Part shown: positions 34,341-46,710 of the stretch, piece after piece | Numbering within the stretch: position 1 is the first letter of the stretch | How the letters are laid out: the number at the start of each line of letters is the position of its first letter | Assembly: GCA_951799445.1 (NCBI GenBank) | Contig: OX637287.1 | Location: 5,332,001 to 5,396,000 of the forward strand | Reading direction: 5' to 3' | Length of the DNA: 64,000 nt | Source of the DNA: Pseudisothecium myosuroides | Lineage: Eukaryota; Streptophyta; Bryopsida; Hypnales; Lembophyllaceae | The notes under the pieces: generated by a model | Told to the model about the DNA's origin: nothing | Database searches by the model: none | The model's input: only the letters and a program-made list of their open reading frames with translations | Made by a program: the position numbers and the translations under genes

Positions 34341-37200
34341 ACAAGTCTTGCATTTCAGAACTACCAAAGCCATGAGATGAATGCTAGGTTTACAGTGATA
34401 GAATTTTAGTGACCTCAGATCAGAACACAGCATTGACTTTATGTCAATTCAAAATGTAAGCCAAAAAAACATTGAACAAAAGGAACTGAACTTCAACAAA
34501 GCAAGCCTGCAGCTCAAATCAATGACAACTCACTCAGAACGCATGATTATCATGGACTTAGAGAAGTTTATTTGTAGGAATTGACATGAAATTTAGAGGC
34601 CACCGTACAGTTGATGATTACGGCAACTTCAAAACGATTCCGAATTGGGGTGAAAAACTTGAAATGGGGTTGTCAGCCCAGTAGTATCTACTATCACTTC
34701 TACAGTCACTTCTACCGTCACTTATTGTGGTTTACAACCTCCCATTTCGAAATTGAATAATGAAAAAAAATTGATCTCTACAGAAATGGCTCTTGGACCC
34801 CAAAATCACACTCCTATTTATGTTACGAAGCTTAATGTGAAGCACATCTTGATCACTCCACAACTGAAGGAAGCGATCTCGTTCAAAAGAGCCATCACAA
34901 GGTGGTGCTCAATGATCTGCAGACAAGGAAATAACGATCTAGTACTATCATTCAATTCAATGAATATTCTACAATTAGCACAAGCAAAATGTGTGTGCAC
35001 TAGTTGGAAATGGAAACTTAATGTACTTGATTATCAGGGTTGTATCCTTGACGAAGCTGCTCCCCTACAAATTGGACAATGCGAGAAATCTGTGGCACAC
35101 TACCGACCCTTTTGATGTCCAGAATTGAAGGCCATGTCCTTCTTGTCCATCAAATAGACCGGGCATTCCGCCACCTGTTCGCAGGAAGACAATGCACATC
35201 ATTGGGTGAATGCAAGAAACACTTGCCGATTTTGTTGCGTTTTTACAGTACTCATGATTTTTCTTTTGGAGTACTATAAAATTAGAAAAATAATTTTTAA
35301 AAAACAAAAAAATATGGCTAGCGTATACACCTCTAAAATGAAGGTAACCACCAAAGGAAATGCATAGAAAAATTCTTTAAACTAGAGAACTAAAAAAGTA
35401 CCAAATCTAAAAAAAATGGATACCTTGATGTATAAATTAGTTAAAAATAGGAAACAAAAGTAAATACATAAAATGAAAATTGGCCATTTGTAACAACTCT
35501 ATGAAGATGGTCATTCACGCAAAAAATCTCCAAAATAATATTTTATATGTTTCAAACTGTAAGCAGAAAGAAGCGCACTTTGTGGACTTTCGCACCACAT
35601 ACAATTAAATATTTTTAGAATTCCTTCCCTGCATAGCTACAAGACCATGCCCTCCAAATTTCAGCTCAAAATTCATTTTTTTGGGTACTAAATAATACTA
35701 AAAACCTCTAAATTGGCAAGTGTGACATATAATTGGGGGCTATTTTTGGACAATAAATTATTTTTGAAAATTACAAAAAAATTAGGCAAGGTGTATAATA
35801 GTTATGAGTACCTTACCTATAAATCTTGAGTCATTTGGAGCCATAATGCAAAAGTTATGGCCAAAAAAATAATCAAAACGCAAGGTGTGACGAAAAATAG
35901 TACAGGATTTTCTTGCATTCACCCCACTCAAAAAAGTAATCCAAAACACTATCAGAATCAAAAGAAACATGATTCAGACGTGAGTTACGTACTACAAGAA
36001 ACAAACTAAGAGGGATGCAAATGATCAGATTACATACCTGCGATTTGACCACTAAGTGGCACTACCATCTGCGAGCATGGCCTCTGCCAAGTTGACCATC
36101 ACGAGTGTTGCGGCCTTGACAGAATTGTATTCTTTGTTCTGTAACACGTCTAATTTAAAATCTGCCAAGGTGATTTCGCAAATATTGTTGACCTGATTCC
36201 CCAGTGGGTGTCCTACAACGTTCTACATCTGCATCCAAGTTAGGCGGAGATACCATTGCTTCATCGCAATAGTTGATTCCATTTCATTAGCCACAAATGG
36301 CTTAAAGACGGTAGATAATGCAGACGTCAAATCTGCACAATATACCATTGTAGTGTGCTTATTTTTCACTCAAGATATTGCTTCAAAGACATGACCCATT
36401 TCACCTAGGCCCTCTTATAACAGCACTGCATTAAGCTTTTGCGTAAAACACCAATCCGTTTTGAATATAAGTTCAGCTACCCTAAGCATTGGGATTATGA
36501 AACCGGGCATGGCCGTGGTGAAAGTATCCCATCTAGAGGATTTGTCAACAAGTTGGGGAACTTGGGAGTCCAGTGTGAGTTTTAGAGTAGAGTACACCAC
36601 AACATGATTCACGTGAGGATTCGCAAGAGGAGGCGATATTTCTTGAAAAACATGACAAGTATCCTGAATGGAAATGAAAATACTATAGGGCATCCTTTAG
36701 GGTTCAAGTGAAAAAATTATGTGACCTCATGTTAGTTGATTTTAAAGCAGACTTGTAGAACAATACCAAATATGATTTAGTCAGGGCAGCTACCCTTGTC
36801 ATGGTCAACTTTGCGGAACAAAGTAATTAAATGTGAAGTTGCAACGTGATTAAACTTCAATTTTCAAATAAGGTCTCTCTAGTTTAGAGCTTGAAACCCT
36901 AATTCTAAACAACGTGATTGAATGCAAAGTTGCAGCAAGATTGGGCTCCAAACACGGACTCTTGAATTCAGGGCTTCAAACCTTGATTCTAAACAATGTA
37001 TTTAAATGCAAAGTTGTACCGTGATCAGACTCCAGACTCGTTTTCTCCAGTTCAGAGCTTGGAATCCTAACATAATTCTGAAAAGGCACTTTGAGTGAAA
37101 AATCCTACTAGGTCAACGCCTTTCATCTGACATAGTTTACAACAAGCTTTGGAACTTAAGAATCTAGTGTTATTTTGGGCGTAGAATACTTGATTACATG
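34340..37200. repeat. Degenerate duplicated element, copy 2
   Basis: Ordered similarity to 9360-9640 plus 10500-12450. A TIR element (35204-35924) interrupts it exactly where copy 1 is continuous (near 11530). On the minus strand 36415-36693 is still open and contains TLDSQVPQLVDKSSRWDTFT and a MPGFIIPMLRVAELIFKTDW segment. Copy 1 has the same stretch with stops. I do not recognise the family. The plus-strand frame at 34753-35115 covers the other conserved block (GPQNHTPIYVTKLNVKHI) and also ends in stops relative to copy 1. Confidence 0.6.
35204..35924 (-). mobile_element. GGGTYATTGCAAGAAA-TIR element, copy 3 (inverted)
   Basis: GGGTGAATGCAAGAAA at the left and TTTCTTGCATTCACCC at the right are a perfect 16-bp inverted repeat. 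The interior matches the reverse complement of 13475-14217. The paralogous sequence near 11530 lacks the insertion, so that site serves as an empty-site control. Confidence 0.85.
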
Positions 37201-37204
37201 ATTC

Positions 37205-37380
37205 AAGATGAGATAGGATCACCGGACATCCTGGACAGGCGGATATATCAGATGGTTTGGACAAACCGGATGGACAATGTAACTACCTTAAAGTAGTTAC
37301 ATCGGGCATGTTAGGATCACCGGATGTCCTAGACGGGTGAGCAAATCAGATGGTTCAAACAGATGGTCCGTCCAATGTGA
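37205..37380. repeat. Short tandem duplication with a perfect palindrome
   Basis: GGATCACCGGACATCCTGGA and GGATCACCGGATGTCCTAGA head two ~100-bp units. Between them lies the palindrome ATGTAACTAC-CTTAAA-GTAGTTACAT (37278-37303). Related GTCCGTCC / ACGTCCGGTGATC words occur at 11425-11490 and 12310-12460. Confidence 0.65.
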
Positions 37381-37389
37381 CAACTTAGA

Positions 37390-38830
37390 ATGCACATACT
37401 TACACAAACAATAATTCAAGGCAAGATGGACACAAGTGTCTCCCGGATTTTCAATTCCTTAAGCACTCATGTAACAGATTTCAGACTACTTACAATATTT
37501 GCTACGATCCCCAAGAACCTAGGTGGTAACGTCAAAATAGACCAAATCTATCCGCTTACCAACGAAAAGGTCCAAAATGAAATGTGGAAGTGGAAGGTCA
37601 AGATCAAAAAAAGATATATATTGTGGTGTAATTAAAAGTGCGGAAAATCCTTAGCTGTGATGGAGAAGCTTGTATCAAATCATTTGGTGAGGACAAAGAT
37701 GTAACTCCCATGCCTGCACAGCTAGGTATATGCACAAGAGGAAGTTATGACTACTTCGCATCTCCATCATTGCATTCGCTTTCTCTGCACCTATATGTGT
37801 TTTGCAATGAATAAGAAAGAAAGATGAGAAAGCAATGGCACCTTGAAATTTGAAAACTAAAGCCTTCAATATGCTACACTTGGACAGGCAAGGATGTCTC
37901 TGAAGGGTAGTCCAAATTTCTAATATATTGTTGTTGCTCTCGAGCTATCCACTAGAATTCTATGCAATTATATTTTGAGCAGTCCAAGTTTCTAACCTAT
38001 TGCTATTGTTTTTGAGGTGTTTATTGAAATTCAATACAATTGTACTTTGCAATTTGGAAGTACCAATCTCTAAATTTTTTTGAAATCTTGTTTTTGTTTG
38101 AAGGAGTCAGGTTGTAGGGTTTCTGGACGCCATTTTGTTAGGTGACAATGAACCGGGGGACCACAGTCATGGTATTGCTGCATTAGAGAGAATAGGGGAG
38201 TCGAGTTTAAGAGGGGTCAAAAGAAGTTTCTCAGGCCGCACAATTTTGCTGGTGTCGTGTAGAAAGAATTTGCTTTGGGAAATCGCGAGGATTCTGGCTG
38301 CGACTAGGAATAGTTTGATATGGAGTTCAGTCAAATATTTTAGTCTTCATTCTTCAGTCTTCAAACTCCTCTCCATTGGTCTATTATGTAGTGGCTCTAT
38401 AAGGGTCAGGGTAAAGGTAGGTGATAAGAACCCATGGCCTCGGACGGGTAAAACGAGACGGCCAAATCATGAGCTGATCGTCCGAAAGATTGACTCCTAA
38501 ATTTCAAACCCACGGTGATTAGCAAGCGAGCCTCACCAATGGGAACGACATAAAAGATCGACCATGTGGGTGATCAATCTCACTTCGTCGCCACAAACAC
38601 AGAAGGGGACTAATACTGAATCACCACATAGTCCGTAACAAAGTTTATAATGCAGAAATGAAAAACAACAAGCCTCCGAAACCGGTTAGGAATAACAAGC
38701 CACAAGCCACAAGCTACAAGCCACAAGTCAGAACACACGAGTCTTCAATTTTCTTGTCTTCAAGTTTTGAATGTCTTCTACAATCCCAACTCCAACTCTT
38801 TGGCTGAACTTTGATTTAGTGTTGCCGCTT
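37390..38830. other. Intergenic sequence, no gene supported
   Basis: A 121-codon open frame at 38135-38500 has no recognisable domain and no promoter-like context. A short ACAAGCCACA tandem lies at about 38693-38730. Otherwise nothing is recognised. Confidence 0.45.
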
Positions 38831-38837
38831 CATCTAA

Positions 38838-39440
38838 AGTCCAAATGAGTTGAATAATATCTTTTTGAAAAGTTAACTTAATTTTCTACTTCTTCTTGAA
38901 ATTTCAACTCATTCTAACACTCTGTCCGTTTTTTATGATCTCTCAAAATTTTGGCCTTTAGAAATGAAGGTAGCAGACCCTCATTCCCTTCAATACTCAT
39001 AACTCCCTCATAATAACTCCAAATGAAATGAATGATAGCTTCAGAGAAAGCTAACACAATTTTCTACTCTTCCTTTAAATCTTAAATCATTTTAACACTC
39101 TATTCAACTTCCATGGCCACCCGAAATTTTAGCCTCTAAATTTGAGGGCAGCAGACCCTTTTTCACTTCGTCACTCATAATTCACTCATACAAACTCCAA
39201 ATGGAATGAATGATAGCTTTTTGGAAAGATAAAATAATTTTTCACACTTTCTCAAATTCTCATTGCAAACTAAAGACTTGTCCGTCTTTTATAGTAGGTC
39301 GAAATCTCTGCTCCTTCTCATAGGAGGCAACAGATCTCCTTTCATTCAAACTAGCACAAATCTCAATTCATAACTTCAAATCAAGTAAGAGAAGACTTTT
39401 TGAAAATTCAACACTATGATACACAATTCCTCCAATTTTC
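38838..39440. repeat. 178-bp tandem repeat, about 3.4 units
   Basis: The marker word CTCCAAATG (variants included) begins units at 38841, 39019, 39197 and 39376, a spacing of 178, 178 and 179 bp. Each unit continues GAATGAATGATAGCTTTTTG-like, then a CAATTTTCTAC block and a GGCAGCAGACC block. Units are perhaps 70-80% similar. A period of 178 bp is in the size range of plant satellite monomers, but here only about four units are present. Confidence 0.85.
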
Positions 39441-39854
39441 ATTCCAAAATTCTTCAAATACAATACAATATCGCTCCTTAAACATTCAGGCCTTTTCAAA
39501 CCAACAATGGGAAAGAAGATGAATAGTATTCTTATCTTCTACTTCATCTTCTTCCTCAACCATACAAATCAAGTGAATTTCAGTCCATACCTTGACCATG
39601 TGGCTATACTAAAACCCATTGGTCATTAACTTTGACCATACAACTAAATCCACTTACAAAGAAGATAAATCCTCCTAAAATCACTAGAAGGCAAATATTT
39701 CTATATTTTCCTTCTATGACTTTGAACATACAAAATAAAATATGTAAAGAACTATTATGTCTATTAGATGTATATTAGAGGTAAAAAAAAAAGTTCAAAA
39801 GAAGCTTCACTCCATCTATAGAAATTTGAAAATGCGTTTAACGGTTGCTGCAAC

Positions 39855-40264
39855 TTATTCTGCACGATCCGCCTTGATTAAGGGTTTAACCGGCCCCTCT
39901 AACCAATATTGATGGTCACGACTTCCCTTTATAGGCCAGACCATACAAAAGTATTGATCATCGTTTAGACCCTCAAAATACCCTTCGAATGTCACTTCTC
40001 GGCTGTCGGGTTTAACACATCCGACCTGCAACAAGATCACCAACGCTCGAGCGTCACGCTGAAGATTCCCGTATCATCGCTGCTCCACGCAAGGTTGCTT
40101 TGGCGGTCGAGAAGCCGAACTTCATCTTGAGGGCGCTCATGTGGCGGTGCAAAATCCAATGGCAGAAGAGATTGATCCGGCAGTTGTGACAAAGAAAACT
40201 CGAATTCCGATTCCGGTTGAAGCTCCTCATCTTGAGACTCAGAAAAAACCCTCCAGTTCGACAT
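39855..40264 (-). CDS. Unrecognised small acidic protein gene (two overlapping ORFs)
   Basis: The minus strand has an ATG-started 75-codon frame (40264-40037), then a second frame (40043-39855) shifted relative to it, each with balanced composition unlike the AT-rich surroundings. The first contains RVFSESQDEELQPESEFEFS and DDTGIFSVTLERW; the second contains REVTFEGYFEGLNDDQYFCM and ends PVKPLIKADRAE. A TATA-like CTATTTAAAAAG lies at about 40331-40341, roughly 70 bases upstream of the ATG. The two frames overlap at TTGGTGATC. Either one product is frameshifted, or a very short or unusual intron joins them. No domain is recognised. It could be a real lineage-specific gene or a recent pseudogene. 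Confidence 0.4.
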
Positions 40265-40330
40265 ACTAAAGTCTTAAGTGAAAAACAAGGAAACTACATC
40301 AAATTAATGACACTCTCATGCGGATGCCTC

Positions 40331-40341
40331 TTTTTAAATAG
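40331..40341 (-). promoter_or_regulatory. TATA-like box for the 39.9-40.3 kb ORF
   Basis: The minus strand reads CTATTTAAAAAG. The spacing to the ATG at 40264 allows a start site near 40305 and a leader of about 40 bases. Confidence 0.4.
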
Positions 40342-40344
40342 ATA

Positions 40345-42800
40345 GATCGTTCCGTAAAGAGAAGGCGTCACCTTGAAGCTACTAAAATGATGTCATCCTT
40401 TGTATCTAGATTATTATAATCAAATATATCAAAATAACATATTAATATATATTTTTTACAACATGTACGCATTTACAATGTGACACCGAAGTTGTCCTCA
40501 AGAAGGAAATCAGCTCATTCTTTGGTCGTTCCATTTTAGGAAAACTACAATACGCATTGAAGATACCAGGTTTCTACTATGTGGTTTCAAAAATGCGACA
40601 TGTGGTTTCTACTAATCTCTTAGGATAGGATTTATCTTGGTTAGATTAGAATTCAATCATTTGATGGAACCAACAGTAAGTATCTTAGCAGTGTTGATAC
40701 TCATCTCGTTATTTATCCTGAAGCCAAAGACTTGTGAAACGATTTTCTGAATAATTCGGTTCGTTCATTTATCTGGAGTCACTGCTAGTTGTAACTATCT
40801 AGTTTATTCCATTGCATAACTTAGGATTTAGGGTTGATAGCAATTGCTAAATCCTACCCGAGCAAACTTCCAAGAATAGAGACCCACAATGTCTACAAAG
40901 AACTTTGGTGGAGACCAAACAAGCGGAATTCCCCTTTGTGTTCACTTGTTTGGTCTCTACACTTTGTGTTTGCTTGTTTCGATTTAGAATCCCCATAAAA
41001 TAAAAAGTGGCCACTGCTCCTTCTTAACAACTTTTTCGGGTGCCACCTTCGGAGGCATTTGTATCTTCAAATGAATTCATCAGGAAACCGACGCTTTGCT
41101 TTCAATATCTCTGCATTTATATTTGATTCTTGACTTCAAGTTCCCATTTCAGAGATCATCATCTAAACTAAGAAGATTATTGAACTTTGGTTTCTTCATC
41201 ACATGCTTTCTGTAATAATGCAGTTGTATGCCACCCGATCTCATCAGCATGGAAGAAATTGCTCCCACAATTTAGTCGAGTGTCTCAGACCATGGCCTAC
41301 ATGTTCTTCCAATTTCAACATAAATCACAATTGCAAATTATATATATTGCAATCTTAAAGCAAATTGAACTATTGCACACTAAGATTCCATTTGGAGAAA
41401 TTTATTTGACCACAGTCTTTTCATGCAAAGCTTTAAAGAATTTGGAAGGACCATTTTAGACGACCAATGCTTGGTTATAAAAAGGCACCACATGACTTCA
41501 AAATTTGATTTCAAACTGAAAATCGCTCCAAAAGTTATGAAAACTTCATGTGAGCTCTATCTTCTCTTGTCTTTCTCATTTAAACTACAACTTCTTCTAT
41601 TTGACTACCAATCCCAGCACTTCTTATTCCATAGATAAACTGTAGACCTCACAATGTTGCCGAAATTCATTACCAGAGTGAGTGAGGCAAATTGACAGAA
41701 CATGACGTTCACCTTCACATGCCACCATTCAATATACTTCAAGTCTAACTTCTGGAACGTCTTGATTACCTTCAATTTTTGTCCTTTTGAGGTCGCTCTC
41801 TCTAGCAAGATTTTCAACATCACGTTAAGTCAAGACATCAAGATGTTCATCAAAATGTCAGGATTCAAACCTTGCATCTGTCCAAACCAAATATTCCTTG
41901 TTAGGTTTGTTGGCTGGGGTAATTTAATTACCACGGTTGACAGACTGGATGGCATCAATCACGGTTTAGATGGACGGAGAACTCCGTCGATGAACTCCAC
42001 GGATGGATCCATTGGAAGGATAGGCTCACTAGAAGGACTTGATGACCTCATGGTCCTTTCGGGGTTAAAGTGGTCATGTTCTTAAAGCAAATCTTTAAGC
42101 CCACCTAATTCATCAATGATAGTAATAGATATTTCAAGGAACATGTCACTTGTTCCTAAATAAGGGATACATTTAAAATAATAGCATCAGGTTACAGACT
42201 AACTACTTTATGTGGTTTCATCATTGGTATAATGAAAGAACCATATACAATGTGGCAAGTAAGTATATCAATGGTGCATTATTTTATCTTTACACTTAAA
42301 ACAATCAACGCAAGTAAGTCCAAATTCACTAAAGGGTAGAATTTATAGTAGTTGACAGTGAAGCAAAACAAATAATCAATTTGTGAAATGTACTTAAATT
42401 AAAAAACAAAACAAAACTATAGCAATAAATATTACTTCATAATATTGTATTTAGAATACCATCCATTGATTGAGCATGGAAGCTGAAACAACTAATGACA
42501 GTCTACATCATAAAAAAAAAATCATTTTGAGAATTTAGTTCTCTCAAAATTCTTGAAAGTTCTTCCACACATTTCAAATGTTTGTCTCTAAGTTTTCATC
42601 TTTTAGATTTCAACAAATAAAAAATTATTATTGCACAAAAAACCATTAAACAATGACAAGTAAATTTTCTATTACTTGACCTCCACATATTGCAAAGTGA
42701 TTGAGAGTAAGCGGTAAACTACTTATTTGCTTTTGAAATATTGCATGAGTGTACCTAACAAGATGTAGTATTTGATGGTGTTGAACACAAATTTTACACC
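40345..42800. other. Intergenic sequence with a hairpin and unrecognised open frames
   Basis: A 13-bp perfect stem (GAGACCAAACAAG / CTTGTTTGGTCTC) lies at 40912-40957. Open frames on both strands at 41187-42085 are mutually overlapping; the minus-strand one contains RATSKGQKLKVIKTFQKLDL. No domain is recognised and stops break the longer frames. A degraded transposon-encoded protein is possible. Confidence 0.4.
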
Positions 42801-42805
42801 AAGAG

Positions 42806-43536
42806 GGTGATTGCAAGAAAGACCGACCGTTTTTGGCATCACAATGAGAGTGACTCTCTTATCATCCTCTATAACTTTTGAAGCATGATGTAAATTAACT
42901 TGAAATTTTTATTGAAGATGACTAACTTGATAGTGTTCAGATCCCCTATTTTTCAAAAAAATTCAAAAATAATTTTATATTTAAATTTAAATTTAGCTAA
43001 TTTGTCACACTTTGCGGTTTAGGGGTTTTTAGTATTGGGGAGTACCCAAATTAATGATCTAGAGATGAAATTTCTCTGGTCTATTTCCATAGTAAGAAGT
43101 CATGTTTCTATCAAAGGAAATTTTAAAATATTTTATTTTATGTCCTCCACATGCGTGTTAACAGGGCTCTGTTGCATGTGCATTTTGGAACATTGAAGAT
43201 GGTTTTAAGATCATTCTTTTGGTGAAAATCTCTTCATCATAAAGTTCTCCCAAACTGACAATTTTTAGTTTTTCTTAAAATTGCTTTTCTTAATTTTTAC
43301 AAATTAAAATGTGCAAGTACCTATTTTTCTAAGATTTTGCTAGTTCATGAGACTTTTCTAATTCTCCTACTTAGAGATTTTTCTAAGCTTTTCCTTCTTA
43401 GGGTACCTTCTTCTTAAAGGTTTATACATTAAAAATGTTTTTCACATTTTTTTAGAATTGTTTTTCTAATTATAAAGTACTCCCAAAAGAAAAAAAGAAT
43501 ATTGTGGAAAACACTACAAAAAACGGTGCAACCACC
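42806..43536 (+). mobile_element. GGGTYATTGCAAGAAA-TIR element, copy 4
   Basis: Begins GGTGATTGCAAGAAAGACCG and ends GGTGCAACCACC, with CAAGAG on both flanks (42800-42805 and 43537-43542), a 6-bp candidate target duplication. The interior agrees with 13475-14217 throughout. Confidence 0.8.
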
Positions 43537-43544
43537 CAAGAGGG

Positions 43545-44410
43545 CTCAAAGTCTCTTGACTATATTTTGCAGGATGAAAAAAGTTTTCTCACTTCAAATA
43601 TTATAATCTCTTAATCCACACGATCAAATTGGTAGAGTTTTTTTCTACACATTTTTATAATTATAGTCTACTATACATTTCCACGGTTCAAGTTCCTCAA
43701 AAAAAATTCAATTTGGGCCAATGTACTAAAAAATGGTACAATTTCGTCTATTTCTCTTTAAACTAAAATACCCTAGTCCAGCCTTTAGGGGTTCAAATTT
43801 GGAATCAAAGACCTCCTACTATCTAGTAGAAGTCATAAAATACAAACATATCCACTACAAAATAGGGAGATTTTTTTCCATTTATACCAAGAGAATTTAA
43901 CAACAATAATAAATGGGTCAATTGTCCTTCAACCTTCATTGCTCCATCCGGGATCTTTGAAGATACAAGTAAAGATTAGCCCTCAAATTTGTTGTTGCTC
44001 ACTTTTTTATTTCTTGAACTCACCTAATTGTGGCTAATTAAAGTCTCTGATTCCAAATATGAATTCAAATTAGAGTATATATATTATAATAATATTGTAG
44101 TGCCTAAATCCTATGCAATGGAGTAAGTAGGATTTAGGCTTGGAACGAAGCATTGTTAGGCAGATAGCTACAGTAACCAAGAGCAGAGCACCGTGTAGGA
44201 TAAATATGAAGGGAATATTTCTATTATTGGCTAAAAATCTTCTGGTTAATATATTTAAAAAGTTTATTAATATTTTGACTTGACCCCAAATGCAAATAAA
44301 AAATTCTATTGTTTTCCCCAGGTAATGAAGGGGGGTAGTCAGCTAGGCAAATATTCCCTGTAATGGGCTACCAAGTAGAACCTCCAATCCCCATGGAACT
44401 TAGTGACAAG
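43545..44410. other. Intergenic sequence, nothing recognised
   Basis: AT-rich, no gene. A GTAGTGCCTAAATCCTA...TAGGATTTAGGC inverted pair lies at about 44097-44140. Confidence 0.45.
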
Positions 44411-44414
44411 CAAG

Positions 44415-44690
44415 TTTTTTTTTCATTATTTTTTTATGAAGTGCCAAAGTGACGATAGAAAATGTTATAGTGGTGCCCAAAATTCTACAATCATCTACAT
44501 ATTGGATAGAAAATATCACATTAGCACATATCACATGTTAATAATTCTATTTTCATCTACAATCTCGTGATTGCATCCAAGATTTTTTTTATTTAAACCA
44601 AAAAAATTTGGCAAAACATTTGAAGTTTTGGTGCCATATTTTAGCCAAATTAATTTTTTCTGGTGCAATCTGGCACCATAATAAAAGCCA
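44415..44690. repeat. Direct repeat, partner of 28190-28460
   Basis: See 28190-28460. The two share CACATTAGCACATATCACATG and TTTTTTCTGGTGCA. Confidence 0.75.
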
Positions 44691-44694
44691 AAAA

Positions 44695-45550
44695 AAAGTC
44701 CTAGTAACGAGGCTGGCCCACCAATGCCGAGACATTACCCAGCTTGGTCTGCCCATATCCGCCTGACCTTACCCGCCTGCCCAAATCCGTCTATCTATAT
44801 CCGTCTTCCCGTATCAGTCAGGGTATCATCGCCCTTTCGCCGCTGCATGTGTGCTTCAGTTGGGCTTCTCTTCCACAAATTCCTCAGCTGGCTTGTGTTG
44901 TTTTGATGGTAATCTTGAGAATTTAGGTTTCTGTTGCGTGTTTTGAAATTCGGGTTGTGGATTGTAGGGTTTCTGAGTTCTTCGTCTTCCACTTGAATAG
45001 TGGCTTCCCTTTAAATTTCTGAGGACGTGTGTGGATTTAATCCAGTGTGTTCTAATATAATGCATGCTTGCGCTTGGATTGCATGCCAATGAATCCGATC
45101 TGTGAGTTCCAATTGTGAGTTCAACTTGGATGTGCTTTTGTAAGAATGCGCGAAATGTTTGTGATTCTAGGAAAGTTCTTAGAAATGTGAGGGTGCTTGA
45201 GAGCTTCTATGCAGATATCTCGTTGCATTTAGCACTTCATACTTTCTCTTTTCCCCTGGAACGACTTCCAAAACCTAACAGTATTGAATTATGAACTGTT
45301 CTTCTGAAATCTAACAGTGTTGAATAATGAAATGTTGTTCTTCAGACAGCGTGAGGTAACAATCTATTATTAAGTTTTATTGGATTGTCTGTAGCCGGCC
45401 GGAGCGACCTCATCTACAATAGCATTTCCCCTTTCGATGGTGGATTTGAGAGCATGAGAGCGTAAGGTCGATTTTCAAGGGTACATGTATCATCAGCACT
45501 TTGAAATTTCATGGATTTTTCATATGGTGTCCAAGAATTGCATGCAAAGA
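44695..45550. other. GC-richer unique sequence, no supported gene
   Basis: Sequence composition is gene-like (TTCCTCAGCTGG, TGTAGGGTTTCTGAG), and two short plus-strand frames open near 44724-44926. No frame persists and no domain is visible. It could be a 5' leader or promoter region of a lost gene beside the right duplication arm. Confidence 0.3.
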
Positions 45551-46710
45551 CAATCTGGAAATTGCTTTCGATTTCCGGCAAAATCCAACAAAGAATTTAG
45601 CCGGCCATTTTAATACTAGGAACCAAACTCAAATGCTCATTCAGTGGATATTAGATGCAGTTAACTGCCCTTCCATGCACTAGGAGCACTGGACAATCAT
45701 ACTTTGTGCAGCTGTGAAATTCTTACTAAATTGATATCTAACAACCTGCAGTATTGACCATTATTGCCTTAGTATGCGTGTCACTATGAGTTACTGGCAG
45801 ATTCCATTTTTGGTGATTACGTCGTAGTAATTTCGCTTTTGTAAGCTTCTATGTTGTAGCCAACTAGTTCAAGTGGATAATCTCTTGTGGTTCCAAAATG
45901 TACAAACCTCAAATGAAGGTCCCATAAAATTCTGGAGATTGTTGGTGTCCTATTTCCAAGTCAAGAATAATTGAAAAGAAAAATCAAACAGAAAACTCTC
46001 CTAATATTAATGATCCAGAATAGCACAGGTAATATTTTATGGTACCCCTCAATTTTTGTGGGCAACTTTAGCATCACTACAACGCTATTGAGGCTACAAG
46101 ATTAGGATCCCACTTGAATGGGATCCCTTCCCTGTGGATTAAAAAAGTCAGTTAATCACCCATTCACAATGCTCTATCCAACAGACTTGTAACAAACGAC
46201 ATGTTTCTAAGTTGTATCATAGAAACATGGGCTACATATATAGTGGCATATATGTTCAAATTAACATGTGCCTGCACTGTAAAAGTAAAACCTTAGCTTA
46301 CGATAGATTTCAATTGAAGTCTAAGAAGCAGGCAGTTGAGTGTTTGCATCATATTGAAAGCCTATTGATTATATACGCAGATGGAAAACGGACTCATCAG
46401 TGAGAACATAGTGTCGAAAGTATGCAGAGACGAACTAAGTTAATAATTCACGCAGACAGAAAATTCAGTGAGTGCTGTCAAGACCTTAACTTGGAAATTG
46501 AGAGGAAAAGATTGGGTACTCGTAGAAATCCATGCGCTAAAACTGCATGACAATTTTAGTCCATTACAGCAGCATAAGTACAAGCCTGAATATAACATTG
46601 GACTGAATTACGTATTGTCCTGGCTTATCTCGTTCAATAGTAACGCATCCTTTGGATTCTCGTTTACGTTGCTAAATCTAACATACAGAAAACTTGGTGG
46701 GCAGTCATTG

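Noticed and set aside
34753..35115. 120-codon plus-strand frame
   Set aside because: Lies in a degenerate repeat whose other copy has stops in the same place; kept only as part of the repeat entry.
38135..38500. 121-codon plus-strand frame
   Set aside because: Long enough to notice, but no domain, no promoter and no repeat or duplicate to test conservation.
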